Shown here: one piece after another, positions 12,502-24,499 of the stretch
Layout: the number at the start of each line of letters is the position of its first letter
How positions within the stretch are numbered: position 1 is the first letter of the stretch
Origin: Sclerodactyla briareus
Taxonomy: Eukaryota > Echinodermata > Holothuroidea > Dendrochirotida > Sclerodactylidae
Assembly (NCBI GenBank): GCA_026419785.1
Contig: JAODTK010000999.1
Span: 805,070-869,069 of the forward strand
DNA: 64,000 nt
Reading direction: 5' to 3'
The notes under the pieces: model-generated
The model's input: only the letters and a program-made list of their open reading frames with translations
Databases searched by the model: none
What the model was told of the DNA's origin: nothing
Translations under genes and position numbers: made by a program

Positions 12502-12711
12502 TCATAACTCTGTGGGTTCCCGTGGCAACAGTTTTTTTTCTGTGATGATGACCCCATTGGCTGGTTCGTCTTCATCCTCATCCTCTGTCACATCAACGAG
12601 AGCTAGCGGGGTTAACCACTCCTTAGGAAGCATCTTCTCCAGGAAAGGCATCTTGGCACCCGCCGTTGCCAGACGGTTTATCCAGGATGGGATTGGTTTA
12701 TTGCAAAGGAT
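12502..12711 (-). CDS. Candidate terminal exon, START-domain-like C-terminus
   Basis: On the minus strand a pyrimidine-rich acceptor (CTCCTCTCTTTTCCGCACAG) is followed by 69 codons and a stop, starting in phase 0. The peptide begins with an IPSW-IN motif and continues with a helix ending MPFLEKM, then an acidic tail (EDEDEDE). The pattern IPSW-IN..A..G.P.FL..M resembles the last helix of the phosphatidylcholine-transfer START domain (PCTP and STARD7), which binds lipid in the cytosol. The rest of such a domain should lie in upstream exons, at higher coordinates on this strand. I did not find them, so the identity rests on one short motif. The splice site and open frame are better supported than the family. 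Confidence 0.45.
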   Translation of the reverse strand: MLCNKPIPSWINRLATAGAKMPFLEKMLPKEWLTPLALVDVTEDEDEDEPANGVIITEKKLLPREPTEL

Positions 12712-12859
12712 CTGTGCGGAAAAGAGAGGAGCTAGTTTATCATGAAAGCAAGGAGGCTGCAGAATTTCGCCAGTCACGGGAACACGTTTCGAATCAAGTC
12801 GAAAATGTTATTTCCATGAACTTCCCCCTGGGGGTATGGTTGAGTGATGTTATTTCAAC

Positions 12860-13430
12860 TGTTAATCAGAAAAAGCCAAAAGGCTCAGTGATTCCTTGAC
12901 TGACATAAACTTGATCAAGCTCAATTCCACTTGTTCACAAGATTCCACAATAGGGATCATGTAGTGCTCATTAAGGGAAAATTACATTACCAAGCATGAC
13001 TTCATCCATCCAGGTGAGCTAAAATTAGCCAAAATATCAATATTCAAAATATTGCCTTTCCCTCCAAACTGGCCAAGTCTACACTGAAAACAAGAGGTCA
13101 TTGTATCCCCCATAAGAGAACTGCATACCAAATTTCAACCAAATCAAACCAGGTGGGATCAAGTTATTGTGTTAACAAGTTTAAATTTGCCAAAATATCA
13201 ATTTTTCACAGTTTCCTCCTTTCCCTCCAATTTTTTTTTTCCATCTCATTTATATGATTCATACGGGAACCCACATACCAAGTAGGACCTTTTATTTATC
13301 CATCCGGTGGGATCAATTTATTGTGTTAACCAAGTTTAAATTTGCCAAAATATCAATTTTTCACAGTTTTCTTCATTTAATTTTTTTTTCTATCTCATTT
13401 ATGTGACATGATTATACAGTCATGTGCGGA
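12860..13430 (+). repeat. Dispersed copies of the dimer repeat, forward orientation
   Basis: Contains ACTTCATCCATCCAGG, AAATTAGCCAAAATATCAAT, GGGAACCCACATACCAAGTA and GTGTTAACAAGTTTAAATT. Two or three successive degenerate half-units can be followed, matching the array at 44.7-48.9 kb. Confidence 0.6.
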
Positions 13431-13493
13431 AAATTACGGATTCAGCCCTCTGTAATACATAAACTCACTACCAGAAAAAATGCAGAAAGAATT

Positions 13494-13805
13494 TGATTAA
13501 TCGATTATCAATCGTTTTCCAAATTGATTAATCGATTAACGGAATAATTGTGCTAAGGGCTCAGTCCTACTAAAAATAATAGTGAGAAGTTCAAGCATTG
13601 CAGCATAAAGTATTTGATCCCAGTAAAATGCTACTCCACTACTGGCATAGCCTCTGGTCACCTCATTGAGATGGTTACACAAAACCTCAGATCTGCTAGC
13701 GATGTTGGAATTGAACTTGGTGTCCGGTTTGGCCATAAAAAATTCTATTGGCGAGGGGTGTTTTAGTGTGGTCAGTATTCTGCAGGTTTTGGACTTCCCT
13801 GTCAT
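13494..13805 (-). pseudogene. Possible hAT transposase C-terminal fragment
   Basis: The minus-strand open frame (13536-13805) contains a YWDQ motif followed by a hydrophobic helix and FSRTEPLAQLFR. The order W..-L..hA..-FS..-LF is reminiscent of the hAT dimerisation domain. It ends beside two copies of TGATTAATCGATTA (13494-13507 and 13525-13538), a self-complementary motif of the type seen near hAT ends. The frame is short and no catalytic region is visible, so this is a weak call. Confidence 0.3.
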
Positions 13806-14130
13806 ATCACATCCCCTCGCTCATCTAGCAGCCTAAACAACCATGAGTTCTAGCATATTATTACCAAGGAGCTCTGGTGTGATTGAATTTCCAAAATCTT
13901 TCATCTACCACCTACCCGCCTCATTCATTTTAATGGTACTTGGCGAGTGGTACTTCCCGTTAAAGATTTTTGTTAAATTTGTATATGCTTTCCTTCCTAA
14001 TTTTTATATTTTTTGTGAGGGGGGGGGGGTAAAGCTTTATACATAAAAACGTCAGGCCTTTAAATTGAGCCATTTTAAATTATATATTTCAACAACACGT
14101 CTTTTGTAGGCACAAAACTAGGAAATTGAA

Positions 14131-14392
14131 ATGATGGAACACCAAAGATTTTGAAGTCAACATATATTCGCACAGTTAACGGCTATTGAACGATATCCAA
14201 ATACGACATAACAACAAAATAACTTTGACGCGTTACAACACCCTACGGACAGCAGTTATTTTGTTGTTATTCCATTTCACCTACAGAGCTTACGATGAAA
14301 ATGGTCTTTTCAAAACATGTTGTATTTGATATATTGCGTAAATTCGATAACTGTGCGAATTATGTTTACTTTGAAGTCTGGGGTGTTCTCAT
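14131..14392. mobile_element. Foldback MITE with nested palindrome
   Basis: The left arm (ATGATGGAACACC..TTTGAAGTCAACAT..ATTCGCACAGTTAACG) and the complement of the right arm (ATGAGAACACC..CTTCAAAGTAAACAT..ATTCGCACAGTTATCG) align over about 50 bp. Inside, ATAACAACAAAATAACT at 14208-14224 is a perfect 17-bp inverted repeat of 14254-14270. There is no open frame. The superfamily is not determined. Confidence 0.7.
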
Positions 14393-16380
14393 TTTATATT
14401 TTAACAAATAATAAAAACAAGCCAGAACAGAGTCCATCCGTACTCTGACGATTGCATGATATGTGGTGGCTGCTTGGCTTGCCTCTACACAAAATTATCT
14501 GGATGTATTCTGGCTGCCACGTAACTGACAATTAAATACCTAAGTAGTGCGCTGGGAGGCGACCGTCTGTGTAACTATGACTTTTACATCAGTGAGCAGA
14601 GAATTGGAAGCAGGAAGTAATGACGGGCCTGGGAGTGTTGTATATATATACTCAGAGACTACTTTATTACTGACAAGGCAGAACCAATATGGAAATTGGT
14701 AGTGGAGGAGCAAGGATAGCCTCCTCCCATTCCAAAAGTTGCCAGAGTAGCTACTGAGAGAGCTTTGGTAGCGGCAAGGTTATGTTCTCTGAGAGATGAC
14801 TTGTCAACTTGATTCGAATTGGCTTTTAGGATCACTTGTGACTGTTTCATGGAAATAGTCCACAAATTTGAGAGCCGTTGTAGAAACATGAAAAGATTGT
14901 TCGACGACCATTCTAAAACCAGACTACGTTGATGTGGCAAGCTCAATTGTGTACAAAATCATCAGACCACCGCAGCAATGCCCGCGTCGAGGAGCAAGAC
15001 AATTTTCCCCGGTTTTGGCATTTCTTTCCCGGGTTCCACTATTCTACGAATGCTTGAGCAGGCGGGGGAAGGATGAGGACCCTATGACTTTATGGAGATG
15101 TCTAAAGAGCAGGCTCCCCTTCGTCCCTCACCATACCCCTCATTACCTTCGAGGCCATTTTGGGCCCACTCCGTTCCATGGTTAATATCCAATTTTACTT
15201 TAACTGGATTTTTGGTTTCTCTAGTCTCCACTATTTCTCGTCGTTGGTATCCAATTGCCACCCGGGTCTTTCCATTTCTGACCTCCATTTCTTTCCTCGA
15301 TTTACCCACCAATCTTCTGTCGGTGTGGGGTGGCAACCTTCTCCACCCACTGGCTATGCCACTTCATGAAAACACAAGTATCACGCCCACGAGTAGCTAT
15401 TCCGCAGAACTCTCCCGCCAATACGATAATAATAATAATACAAAACAGCATTTATAATGTGTCCGTCTACTTAGGCAAACTAACCGAGGCGCATTCAATC
15501 TGGCCCACGAGTGAGTCATGGACTGTTGAATCCAGCCCATGGACCGAAAAAAGATTGCTGATAACCTATTATATCCTATCTTTCGAGTCAACCCCTTCTG
15601 TTGCTCTCACAGTTAAGTATGTAATACCATTGGCATATTCTACAACCCCAATCCACAGGGTACATTACTAAGACCACACCTAAATTTAAGCTATAAGCTG
15701 CCTCAAGTACGAATTAACTATCATTGCCTCCAATGGTAATGTAACCTGTTCTATTATTCATATGATAGATGTATTATATAGCACTTGGAATGTTTCCAGC
15801 TAACATTCTATTTATATAGAATGTTATCTCAATAACATGCCAATTAGTGTGAATTATTACTGACTGTGTGCAGATGATATTGCTCTAGTTGTTGGCTGGA
15901 TGATATCAAAGGACAACTGCAGGCTTGGAAACAACAGAGCATAAATCGTGGAGATGTAAAACTCTTTCTATGGGTCCAAACCCCATTTCAATATGATGTG
16001 GAGTTAGTGGCATTCCAAGTTTGGGCCATCAAGCAGGGGAATTGGGGAGAATCCCAGTTGCACAATAACGCCTGACGTCACACATGGACAACACAGAAAA
16101 TTAATTTTATGTATTTCATTGTTCATTTTGTGAATAAGTCAACATTTACAGAAGTTCTGTTGTCTTTCTCTCACCAAAATAACCACACAACCTACCCAAT
16201 CCACTACAGCAAACCCTCTCTCAATAGACTCGCAAACTTCACTGGTTTGCGAATCTGTGAAGTATGAATACTTACCCCATATTGGACCCTGCACCCCGCC
16301 CCGCCCATTGAACATCTGGCAATAACCCCAAAGTCCGGGTTGGCCGTCCCATCGCCCTTCTCATTTTTCCAGGCCGGAGG
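14393..16380. other. No supported gene
   Basis: Contains open frames of up to 121 codons at 15092-15457 (plus) and on the opposite strand, in slightly GC-richer sequence, but none has recognisable domains or convincing splice borders. A short AATAAT microsatellite lies at 15427-15439. Confidence 0.4.
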
Positions 16381-16785
16381 CGTCCTCTAGGTGTGTATTT
16401 TGATTATACACTGAAACCATCTCCAATAGACTAAATGTATTTTGAAATGAAATTAATGTTTGAATTTCAAAAGAAACAAACAAGGGGGGGGGACTGTTTG
16501 CAGGTTGTGCAAGTATGACATTTAATATTGCATGATGGGATGCCTTTTTTCGATCTTTCACAATACACATGCCTCACAATATGCAAACTTCAAAGACTAT
16601 AACTCCGTAACGGAAAGTGTTATGAACTTCCGGTTTGGACTGAAGCATCCAGTTTTTATCCAGCTTTATTACATTATCCCCTTCATTTGTATCACGAAGT
16701 GATGTTGAATTATGATGATGTTGCATTTGTTCAAAGGGATTTAGATCTCCGATTGGCAAATGTTTTTTAACGCTGATGGAATGCA

Positions 16786-17450
16786 GTGATGCATGCCGGC
16801 TATTATGACACCAATGTGTCTTTTGGTTCAAATGGTCAAGAAGTTCACAAAGTAAATTCAGGAAAAGATCTAGGTGTGTATTTTGATTATACGCTGAAAC
16901 CTTCCAAGCATTGTGCCGAAGCTGCTAGGAAAGGTAATTGGAATCTTGGCTGTTTGTGTTGTCGGGCTGTTTGTGTTGTCAGGTTGTTCAAGCAGTTGGT
17001 ACGTCGACACTCCATACCTATGATATTGCGTGCAAGTGTGGGATCTTATTTCACTGATTAAATGCTAATTGAGAACGTTCACATGAATAATTTACTTTCC
17101 GCGAGATTTGCTGTGTGAGGAAAGGTTGAAGCAAACTGGTCTGACCTCAATCGAGCCAAGGTGAATCCTGGGTGATATGATTCAGGTTTTCAAGCTTTCT
17201 CTGGTGGACTTCCTTTTGACTACTTCTTTGAATTTTCTTCTTTGAATTTTCTTATGTTACCAATAACAGAGGCCAGTGGTCACTGTCTCAAGCTTTGTAG
17301 CATGTCGCATTTAGAAGTATTCCGTTCACAAAGAGTGATTTATGAGCAGAAAAGCCTCCCTGCAGATGTTGTTTGATCCAAGAGTGCTAATACCTTAAAG
17401 AACAGTCTCGATGTGTTCTTCAGGACTTGTGGGAGAGTTCTCAGGAGTTC
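16786..17450 (+). pseudogene. LINE reverse transcriptase C-terminal relic (CR1/jockey-like)
   Basis: The translation shows KDLGVYFDYTLKPSKHC, then RLFKQLVRRHS, then EERLKQTGLTSIE, then GDMIQVFK, GHCLKL, FRSQRV and a terminal NTLKNSLDVF. These are the successive conserved blocks at the end of CR1/jockey-type non-LTR retrotransposon ORF2 (KDLGV, LFKxLVRP, EERLxxLGLxSLExRRxRGDMI, GHxLKL, VVNxWNxLP, NxFKxxLD). Frame changes and stops interrupt it, so it cannot be functional. A short duplicate of the KDLGV-region DNA sits 0.5 kb upstream at 16384-16426. Confidence 0.8.
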
Positions 17451-20400
17451 TGTTTTCCCTCTTCTTGGGTTATTTTGGTTTCAGGGTCGTTCATGAGAAC
17501 CACTCCTTTTTACCCTTTCCTACTAAACTAAGTGAACTATCAGAACTCCTGGTAAGACTCCATAATTGGGCAGTTTAATTTGATGGAAAGGCTGAGCACC
17601 TACTGCATCCTCACTTCAAGATGAAAGCTATAAAATTACAATATTAGATCAACCATAGAGAAACCCAGCCTACATACAAAGAGAAGGCTGATTGTTTGCC
17701 AAAAGCTGCACTACGATGGGTTAGATAACCTCGTTCTATTCTCATGATCAAACACATCCCGAACATCCATCTCACTCAGAGAAGTGTTGTTCCTCAGCCA
17801 TGATCCTTGGCATTTAGAAAATAGATCATTTAGCCTGAAGAAAGATTTGAGGTGGAACACAGTCTTCTAAATTAATTTTGACCAAAGAGTAAATTAAATA
17901 TTCGCTGTTAATTTGGTCCATAGATTATCGAGAGGGAGCACACAATATAGCAGTTACTGTGTTCGTTATAAACATTACTTGGAGAGGACTGAGAGAGGAG
18001 GAGTTTAAGGGGGTCCCTCGACGGGGTCTGAAATGTGTGGTGGGTGTGAAGTGAGGGCACCAGATGCAGGATATTAGCTGCAACAGAGAGTTCCTATTGG
18101 GCAATAAAAAGTGCACATGAAGATTAGCACTATGAAGACAATGTGATTCGTCCCATACCCCATTGGGGAGCTAAAACCAATGCAGTTGAGTTCTGATGTA
18201 GGTGATATAAATGTCCATTTTGTCAGAAATCTTCATCCCTGTTCGCAACATTTTATTATACATATGTATATTATTTGTATAATATTTCATAAAAAGTCTA
18301 CAAATCTATCTATCTATATATCTATCTACTATCTACTATCTCACTGAATCGACCACAGGAGAATTGAAAAGTTGGCCTAGGGTTTTATCTTCCATGGCTG
18401 CTGGCCTGGAATGTATGCTATATGCACACCTACAGTCACATACCGTGAGGGATTATTAGTAACTGTTACCAAATTATGAACACTAGCAGTAGCTTTGACT
18501 GAAAGTAAACCATACTGAGCGTTCTGGACTTCATTATGTCCACAAGGTTTTCAGAGTTTGGTCTCTGGTGTCTTCAGATACCTTTAACCTGAAAACAAAA
18601 CAATAAGGATTCACATGTATTTCATGCAGGGGAACCCACATACCGAGTATGAGCTCAATCCATCCAAGTGGGGTTGAGTTATCGTGTCACAAGCCCACCC
18701 CCCCCACCCCCGCACTGACGTCATTCACCTACATACACGCACACACAAACATACACACACACCACTCTGTCATGGACTGCACAGATTCCTAGACTGTCGT
18801 CGAGGAATAATAAATTAGTAATTAGCCGAGCGATTGTAATTTATTATAGTCCCACTGAACCATGCCCTCTGAAGTAGTTACCAAATAATATGACATCATG
18901 ACTGACAAGTTAGCCAGGAATTATCTTCAGTCGTTGAAATTTGATTCTGTACTTTCCCATTCTCAAGTGAGAAAGATGGATTCCTCTTTTTTCTCAACGA
19001 CACTAAAATCATCAAGCCAAAATGCGAAATGCATGTCCATTCATTTCCCATTTTCCCCCCTTATCTTCCCAAGGTGAATCTTGATCTAAACTGATAAATA
19101 ATTCAAAATCTTTTCAATTGTTCCAAAGGTACAGACATCTTCGTAACTAACGCTTATGAGAAATGAAGACCAGAGTCCAGATAAGTTGATTTTTTTAATG
19201 TGAAGCAGTGGCAATGAAACAGGCCCACTTAGGGATTGAGCTCAACTTGTGTAATTAAAATGTGACACAGAACACATTTCATAATAGCATTTCACTACTC
19301 ACTCTGGAATCGGGACTATAAGCACAGCCTCTGCAATGTTCTTATCAAAACAAGCTCCAGACAAATCCATTGTTACAGCAAATCACATACACCAGAAAAA
19401 ATGGGATACAATATACGCCCTAATTTTTGAGCCAAATGTTGTACTTAGAGCAGTCAATCAAATGTGTTTGCTTGTAGGCTGTAGCTCATCGTTGTCAATG
19501 TGAAGGGCAGGGAGAGGCAGTCAACCAAATTTTTGAGAGTAAATGGTACTAAAACACTATATAGTCCAGAATTTGCTACAGTGGCCCATGCTCAGACGGA
19601 CGTTGTCAGGCAAAAAGTAATGGCACCATAGGCTGCGGCGGGGGGGATCTTTCAGTTAGTAGGGGTGAGATGAGCGAGCAACTATCATTCAGAGGTAATA
19701 ATATATGACACAAATTGCTTAATGATGTGACAGCAATGAATTAGAAGTGTATACAGTACCAATTCGCCTAGATATTCAGAATAAGTGAAACCAGGTGCAA
19801 ACTCTGAAAAAGAAACAGATTTATCCAACATTCGACTAATTGCCAGCAGGGGGAATGTCCATAGTGTTGTTGCTGCGTTTTTCAGTTTAGTTATGGGTGG
19901 GACCAGTCACTAATAATCAGGAGACAGTATCTGCATGAAGGGTGACGTTCACACGTGTTCAGCAAGGAATTAGCATGTAGAACAATCTGATATTATGGAT
20001 CGATTTAAACCACTCTGAAAGAAGAAATGATTTGGATTGATGAAACCAAAATTCGAAGAAGATAGAAAACAAATTTGAGCAATATTAACTTATGCCTCTG
20101 ATAGGGAAATATGGAAAATGTTTAGTAGGATGATAAATACTGTACATACGAATCAGAACATACTATAAAATATTAAACAGGGTTTTAAAACATACTCAAG
20201 GAAATGACATCCCTGATCCCCCGATTTTGGGACTATATCCATTCACATTAACACATAAAAGATCCAGCGCATGTGGGACCATATGAAGCCAAAAAGAATG
20301 ATTTAATGTCAATTCTCAGAAGGATGATCTCTCAGTCAGTGTGAACTTCATCACATTTTCTCAGTTTTCCAGATATTTGCTGTTTTTTCTAAATTCCCTG

Positions 20401-20500
20401 ATTTTTCCATCTGAGGAAATGTAGATTATTCCAGCCAGCTCTCCCTTCATGTCCCGGACTCTGTGGGAACAGGATTATATTCATAACCCTTAACTTGAGC
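17451..20500. other. No supported gene; short repeats
   Basis: Anonymous AT-rich sequence. It includes a TATC-rich microsatellite at about 18305-18340, a forward half-copy of the dimer repeat at 18620-18690 and a CA-rich tract at about 18735-18765. No open frame here has recognisable similarity. Confidence 0.4.
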
Positions 20501-22020
20501 GGACTTTTGGCAAAATCCATTTTTATTTACAGAGGCCATGGGCTTGGTGCAGAATTGGAATGAAGAATACCGGCTTTATTTCGCCAGTGAGCCATTGATG
20601 CCCATCTGATTGGCTTATACGCTAATCTTGTTGATGGCAATAACCACCTAGGGTGAATTATTATCACCCACGGGAGCGGAGAAAACCTTCCCACAAATTG
20701 ATCAGCGTAAACTCTGGTTCCAGGAAGCTGCTGCAAATACAACACCACTACAATGACGTTTGCATTCAAAGCCTCAAGCGACCACCCCACAAAAAACACC
20801 CACGTGTGCAAACCTGCAACAGCTAAAGCTGAGTCAGTTTACCTTATGGGAACGAGAAATGAAATGCCACGATGCAGGATGGTGAGAGGTCATGCTGAGA
20901 ATGATTGTGAATTGATTACGGGTGCTCGTCATAGCAGCGCGAATAAACCAACTCAAGTGCCCCAGTTTCATGGAAACAGCGGGTGTGTGAACGAGTGGGG
21001 ATGAACGACTGTTTGAATTGTCTGCCTGTGGAAACAACCGCATTTGTAAACAGAATATATCGAAACTGTTTGGCTGTTATTGATTGAAGTACTCTGGAAA
21101 CAGTTCACGTTACAGAGTATGGAGATTGCCATGGAGGCAGTGTAATAAAAAAAGTAAAATTTGAAATGGTTCCCCTGAACAAATTTTTCCTAATAACAAT
21201 AACAACTAAACAGGTAGTTTTCACTGATCACCCATCCTGACAGATGTTAGTTTCAATCTACAGGATATAAAATATGCATTTGGGAGATGAGTGGCACCCA
21301 TCTGCTCCATGAAATAATTACTGGATAAGAGGGTGGTGGCATGGGGGGTTCGGTTGGGGGTATGTAGAGGAGGCCACAGTGTCTAGCTAAAGCTGTTACA
21401 TGTCGATCACCCTCCCCCCCCCCCCCTCCCATTAAGCCACCCTCTTGTTCAAGTGAATCACCCGAAGGGGCGGAGGCAACCATTCAACTGAAACATCCTT
21501 CTGAGAAATTAGGCCGGTTCAAACTTTAATGCCCCCAAAATCAAATTTTAATTCAACTGGGCCCTGTCGGGACTCAATCACCAAAAGCCACATTCATGAT
21601 GCTTTTGAAAAAATTTTTAGTGAATGCATGAAGAGTCACATTTCAAGTGTAGATCACTCAGGTGTATATTATTTTATTGAAAGATGGGTTTACACTACCC
21701 CAGCATTGGGTTCTAGATGTCCAAGTAATGTTCCTTCCTCGGGCGTAAAAAAAAAAAACAAAAAACATTAGTCAGCGTAGTGCTCATCTTGTTGAAATAG
21801 CTATTAGTTATAAATATTTTCATATTGGTCTATTTTCAAGAATTCAATTTGATTCCCATGACTCAGAACAACGTTCCTTGGCAAGGTTATTAGTTTGAGG
21901 TCATAGAAACGAAAAAGGGTAGGACAACATAGTATGGGAAACTTGCTGCTCATCCATTAGATGATAGTAATTATTTCAAGTATGTTCACCTCATTCTAGT
22001 TTCAGAGTTTCAAACAATTT
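20501..22020. other. No supported gene
   Basis: Short open frames occur on both strands (for example 20527-20811 minus and 21529-21771 plus) with no recognised domain. A C-rich run lies at about 21411-21427. Confidence 0.4.
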
Positions 22021-22049
22021 TCAGAAGTAGAAGTCATTTTCAAATTTTT

Positions 22050-22420
22050 TTCTCACATTTAAGGCTTGAGTTAGCGGAGTGTACCACAAGTGAGCAGTCC
22101 ATGTGAGGAGGGTTAATGAAGGCCACAGGAAGTGCTTTAGTGAACCACGGAGCATCCTGTACTCTCGGTAATACATGACAATTCCAGGCATGGCCCCGAG
22201 ACCAGAGTGCCTCAAGTTCACCTCGAGCATGTCCTGGGTTTCACACTTGGAAATTGAGGGTGCTCGGGACCTGTTCAGGGTTGCTCGACTTGAACTGATG
22301 GTTACTAGGGTGGGCGGTGTTCCTATACGGGTGCCACTCCTAAGTGAACCCACTTCACCATCAGGTCCCAAGTCTGTTGAGTTGGAATCAACTGAAACGC
22401 CGGGATCGGCAAGATTCAGG
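22050..22420 (-). CDS. Candidate exon of unidentified protein
   Basis: The minus strand is open for about 120 codons. It encodes a serine- and threonine-rich stretch, then a segment with MPGIVMYYREYRMLRG, then a hydrophobic stretch containing LWPSLTLLTW that could be a membrane helix. A possible donor (AAT|GTGAGA) follows at about 22056 and a possible acceptor (GGCGTTTCAG) lies at about 22400. I do not recognise the family. The opposite strand is also open for 99 codons, so strand assignment rests on the splice-like borders only. Confidence 0.3.
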
Positions 22421-23349
22421 GGTTACTGCATAGTGAGAGATGCGCTATTTAACAGGACCCTTCCATGTGGGTAGGACAACATGCAATTACTTGTGACTGG
22501 AGGGTTGATGAAAATCAATCCACTGGATGGTTGTGTTTTTGCTCTGTACAGATCACTAGCATGCGCTTCCTAGGTTGTTTACATGCTAATCTATACCAAA
22601 ATGCATATATGTAGGAAGAAAAATCCCAAGGAGGAAAAAATATCTCATGGGGTGAATTATTATGAAGAGTATTATACTATATACATAAATATTTAACTTT
22701 TCCCAGGAACAGCTATATTTGAGGAACCAAGGTGTTGTCACTGTACCGCTGTAAAGCACTTCAAGGTAAAACTCACATGCTGACTATATCAGATGAGACC
22801 CAGACCCTCTTCCGGAAACGCCAGGCCACATCGAGTAACGCTCGGTAGAGCGGACGTGACCGCTGCGAGTGTGCGCACAATGCCATCTGAATGGACAATT
22901 TTAGGCCAAGATATTTAGGAAGGAAATAGTCACTTGCCACATGGTCAAAGTGTTTTCGGCATCAGGGGAGTTGAAACCACTGAGGAGTTAGCGATTAAAC
23001 AAGTGTTGTGTGGGCAAAATCATTCTGATGAACAGATTGGCCCCTATAGTCGGTGCACCGACCACCTCGCCAGTGCCCCTGAGAAGTTGATTACATAAGG
23101 AGATGACAGCATAGTGTACCATACCTGGACCAAGCTCTTCTGCAAAATGATTGAATTCTGTGTTATTAAGATGAATACCGTCTCCCTGAGACTTCTTCCC
23201 CAGACAATCTACACTTTAGAAGGGACCTACTCTGGTGGCAAGTCTGTTACATCTAGTTCTATTGTCTCTCTGAAAGAAAAAAACAAACAACAATTCATGA
23301 TGAGCTACTTGTCAGATACTCTATCATCAACTTTTGATATCTTGAATGG

Positions 23350-23816
23350 AATTCCACAATGTCCCCCCAGGCCCACTGAAAGACCCAAATCGTGTTCCAG
23401 CTGGATGTGAAAATGACCCCCAGCCCCCTCGCTCTACTCACCGCATGGGGAGAGCGATTGTCAATGCAAAGGAGACATCCGACATGTAGACCGTATCACC
23501 CACCGTTCTTCCCAATCACCTCCCTTGGGCAATCGATCAGGACTGGACAGGGACAATCCCCCCAAACTCCTGAGGTACTCCTCGAAGCTGCGCCAACTAT
23601 GACGAGGCGTCCCACGCGGTCCGGCCCCAGCCCACCAGATCCGGTTAGCACAGGACACCCAAGGGCAGGATCATCTCCACTGGGAGGCACGCCCATACTG
23701 CCGAGAAGCGCAGGTGCGCGATCGCGAATCGGGCGCTCACCTTCCCCATCCCAGGCCTCCCCGAGACCCCCTGCATTGGATACCGATCTGCCAGCAGTAA
23801 CTGAGGATGCGGCGAA
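23350..23816 (+). other. GC-rich open region, possible proline/serine-rich exon
   Basis: This is a locally GC-rich block in which all three plus frames are partly open. One frame, ending beside a GTGAGT donor-like site at 23817, encodes a Pro/Ser/Arg-rich, low-complexity sequence. A CCCCCCAG acceptor-like site lies near 23369. Another frame carries a more ordinary-looking peptide that breaks and resumes. The minus strand is open too. No domain is recognised and I cannot decide the strand. Confidence 0.25.
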
Positions 23817-24087
23817 GTGAGTCGTCAAAAAGGAATCCAAACGCTATCTTGGCCCAAACAGTATTGTCCAAGCCTATGGAATATAGCAAAAGTCGCACAA
23901 TAGAGCCAAAAACAGGAGCTTCGGTTCTTTTGCTCAGATATGGCCAAACGCCAGACACATATCCAGTGACTTCATGACATGCAGTTTGAGGCACCTACTG
24001 ACATCAGGCTCACATGGAGTCACTGCCGAGGTGAAGGAATGGCTCCTCCTTGAGACTTCCACGTTCTATCCCAACACCTTGAATTAC

Positions 24088-24452
24088 CAGCAGCACTGTC
24101 CAAGATTCCCAAAAGACTGGATCTTAGTCTTGGTCCATGCACCTGAAGGCCCAACAGATTTGCCTCCAGACTAAGTCTTCCAAGGGCATCAACCACAGGA
24201 TCCACAACTCGACGAGTGAAGCAGCCATTTTTCATCCGCAAGTTTTTCCCCAGTCTTTGCCAATGGTTCAGGTGTCTAATCATTAGGTGTCATCCGTCCT
24301 CATACCTAATTGGCATCCCGACCACCCCCAATATTATGTCAAGACCTGGCATTTTCTTTTCGCCAAGGTTGGCAACCCCAATTGTCCTTCTCATTTTGCC
24401 AGTCAAACCGAAGCCTAATGGGGTCAAGTATGAGCATGGGTAGATTGGAAGA
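24088..24452 (-). CDS. Candidate coding block of unidentified protein
   Basis: The minus frame from about 24515 to 24020 is open for roughly 160 codons apart from one TGA at 24290-24292. A good acceptor (TTTCTACAG) precedes 24452 and a good donor (AG|GTATGA) follows 24306, defining a 147-bp exon of phase 2-2. Past the stop the frame remains open, with a peptide VVDPVVDALGRLSLEANLL and a possible donor (CTG|GTAATT) at about 24088. Length and border quality suggest coding sequence, but I recognise no family. The single stop may be a short intron, a sequence error or decay. Confidence 0.35.
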
Positions 24453-24499
24453 CTGTAGAAAGTTGATTGAGCATCAACCCAAGAAGTTATGTTTTCCAA

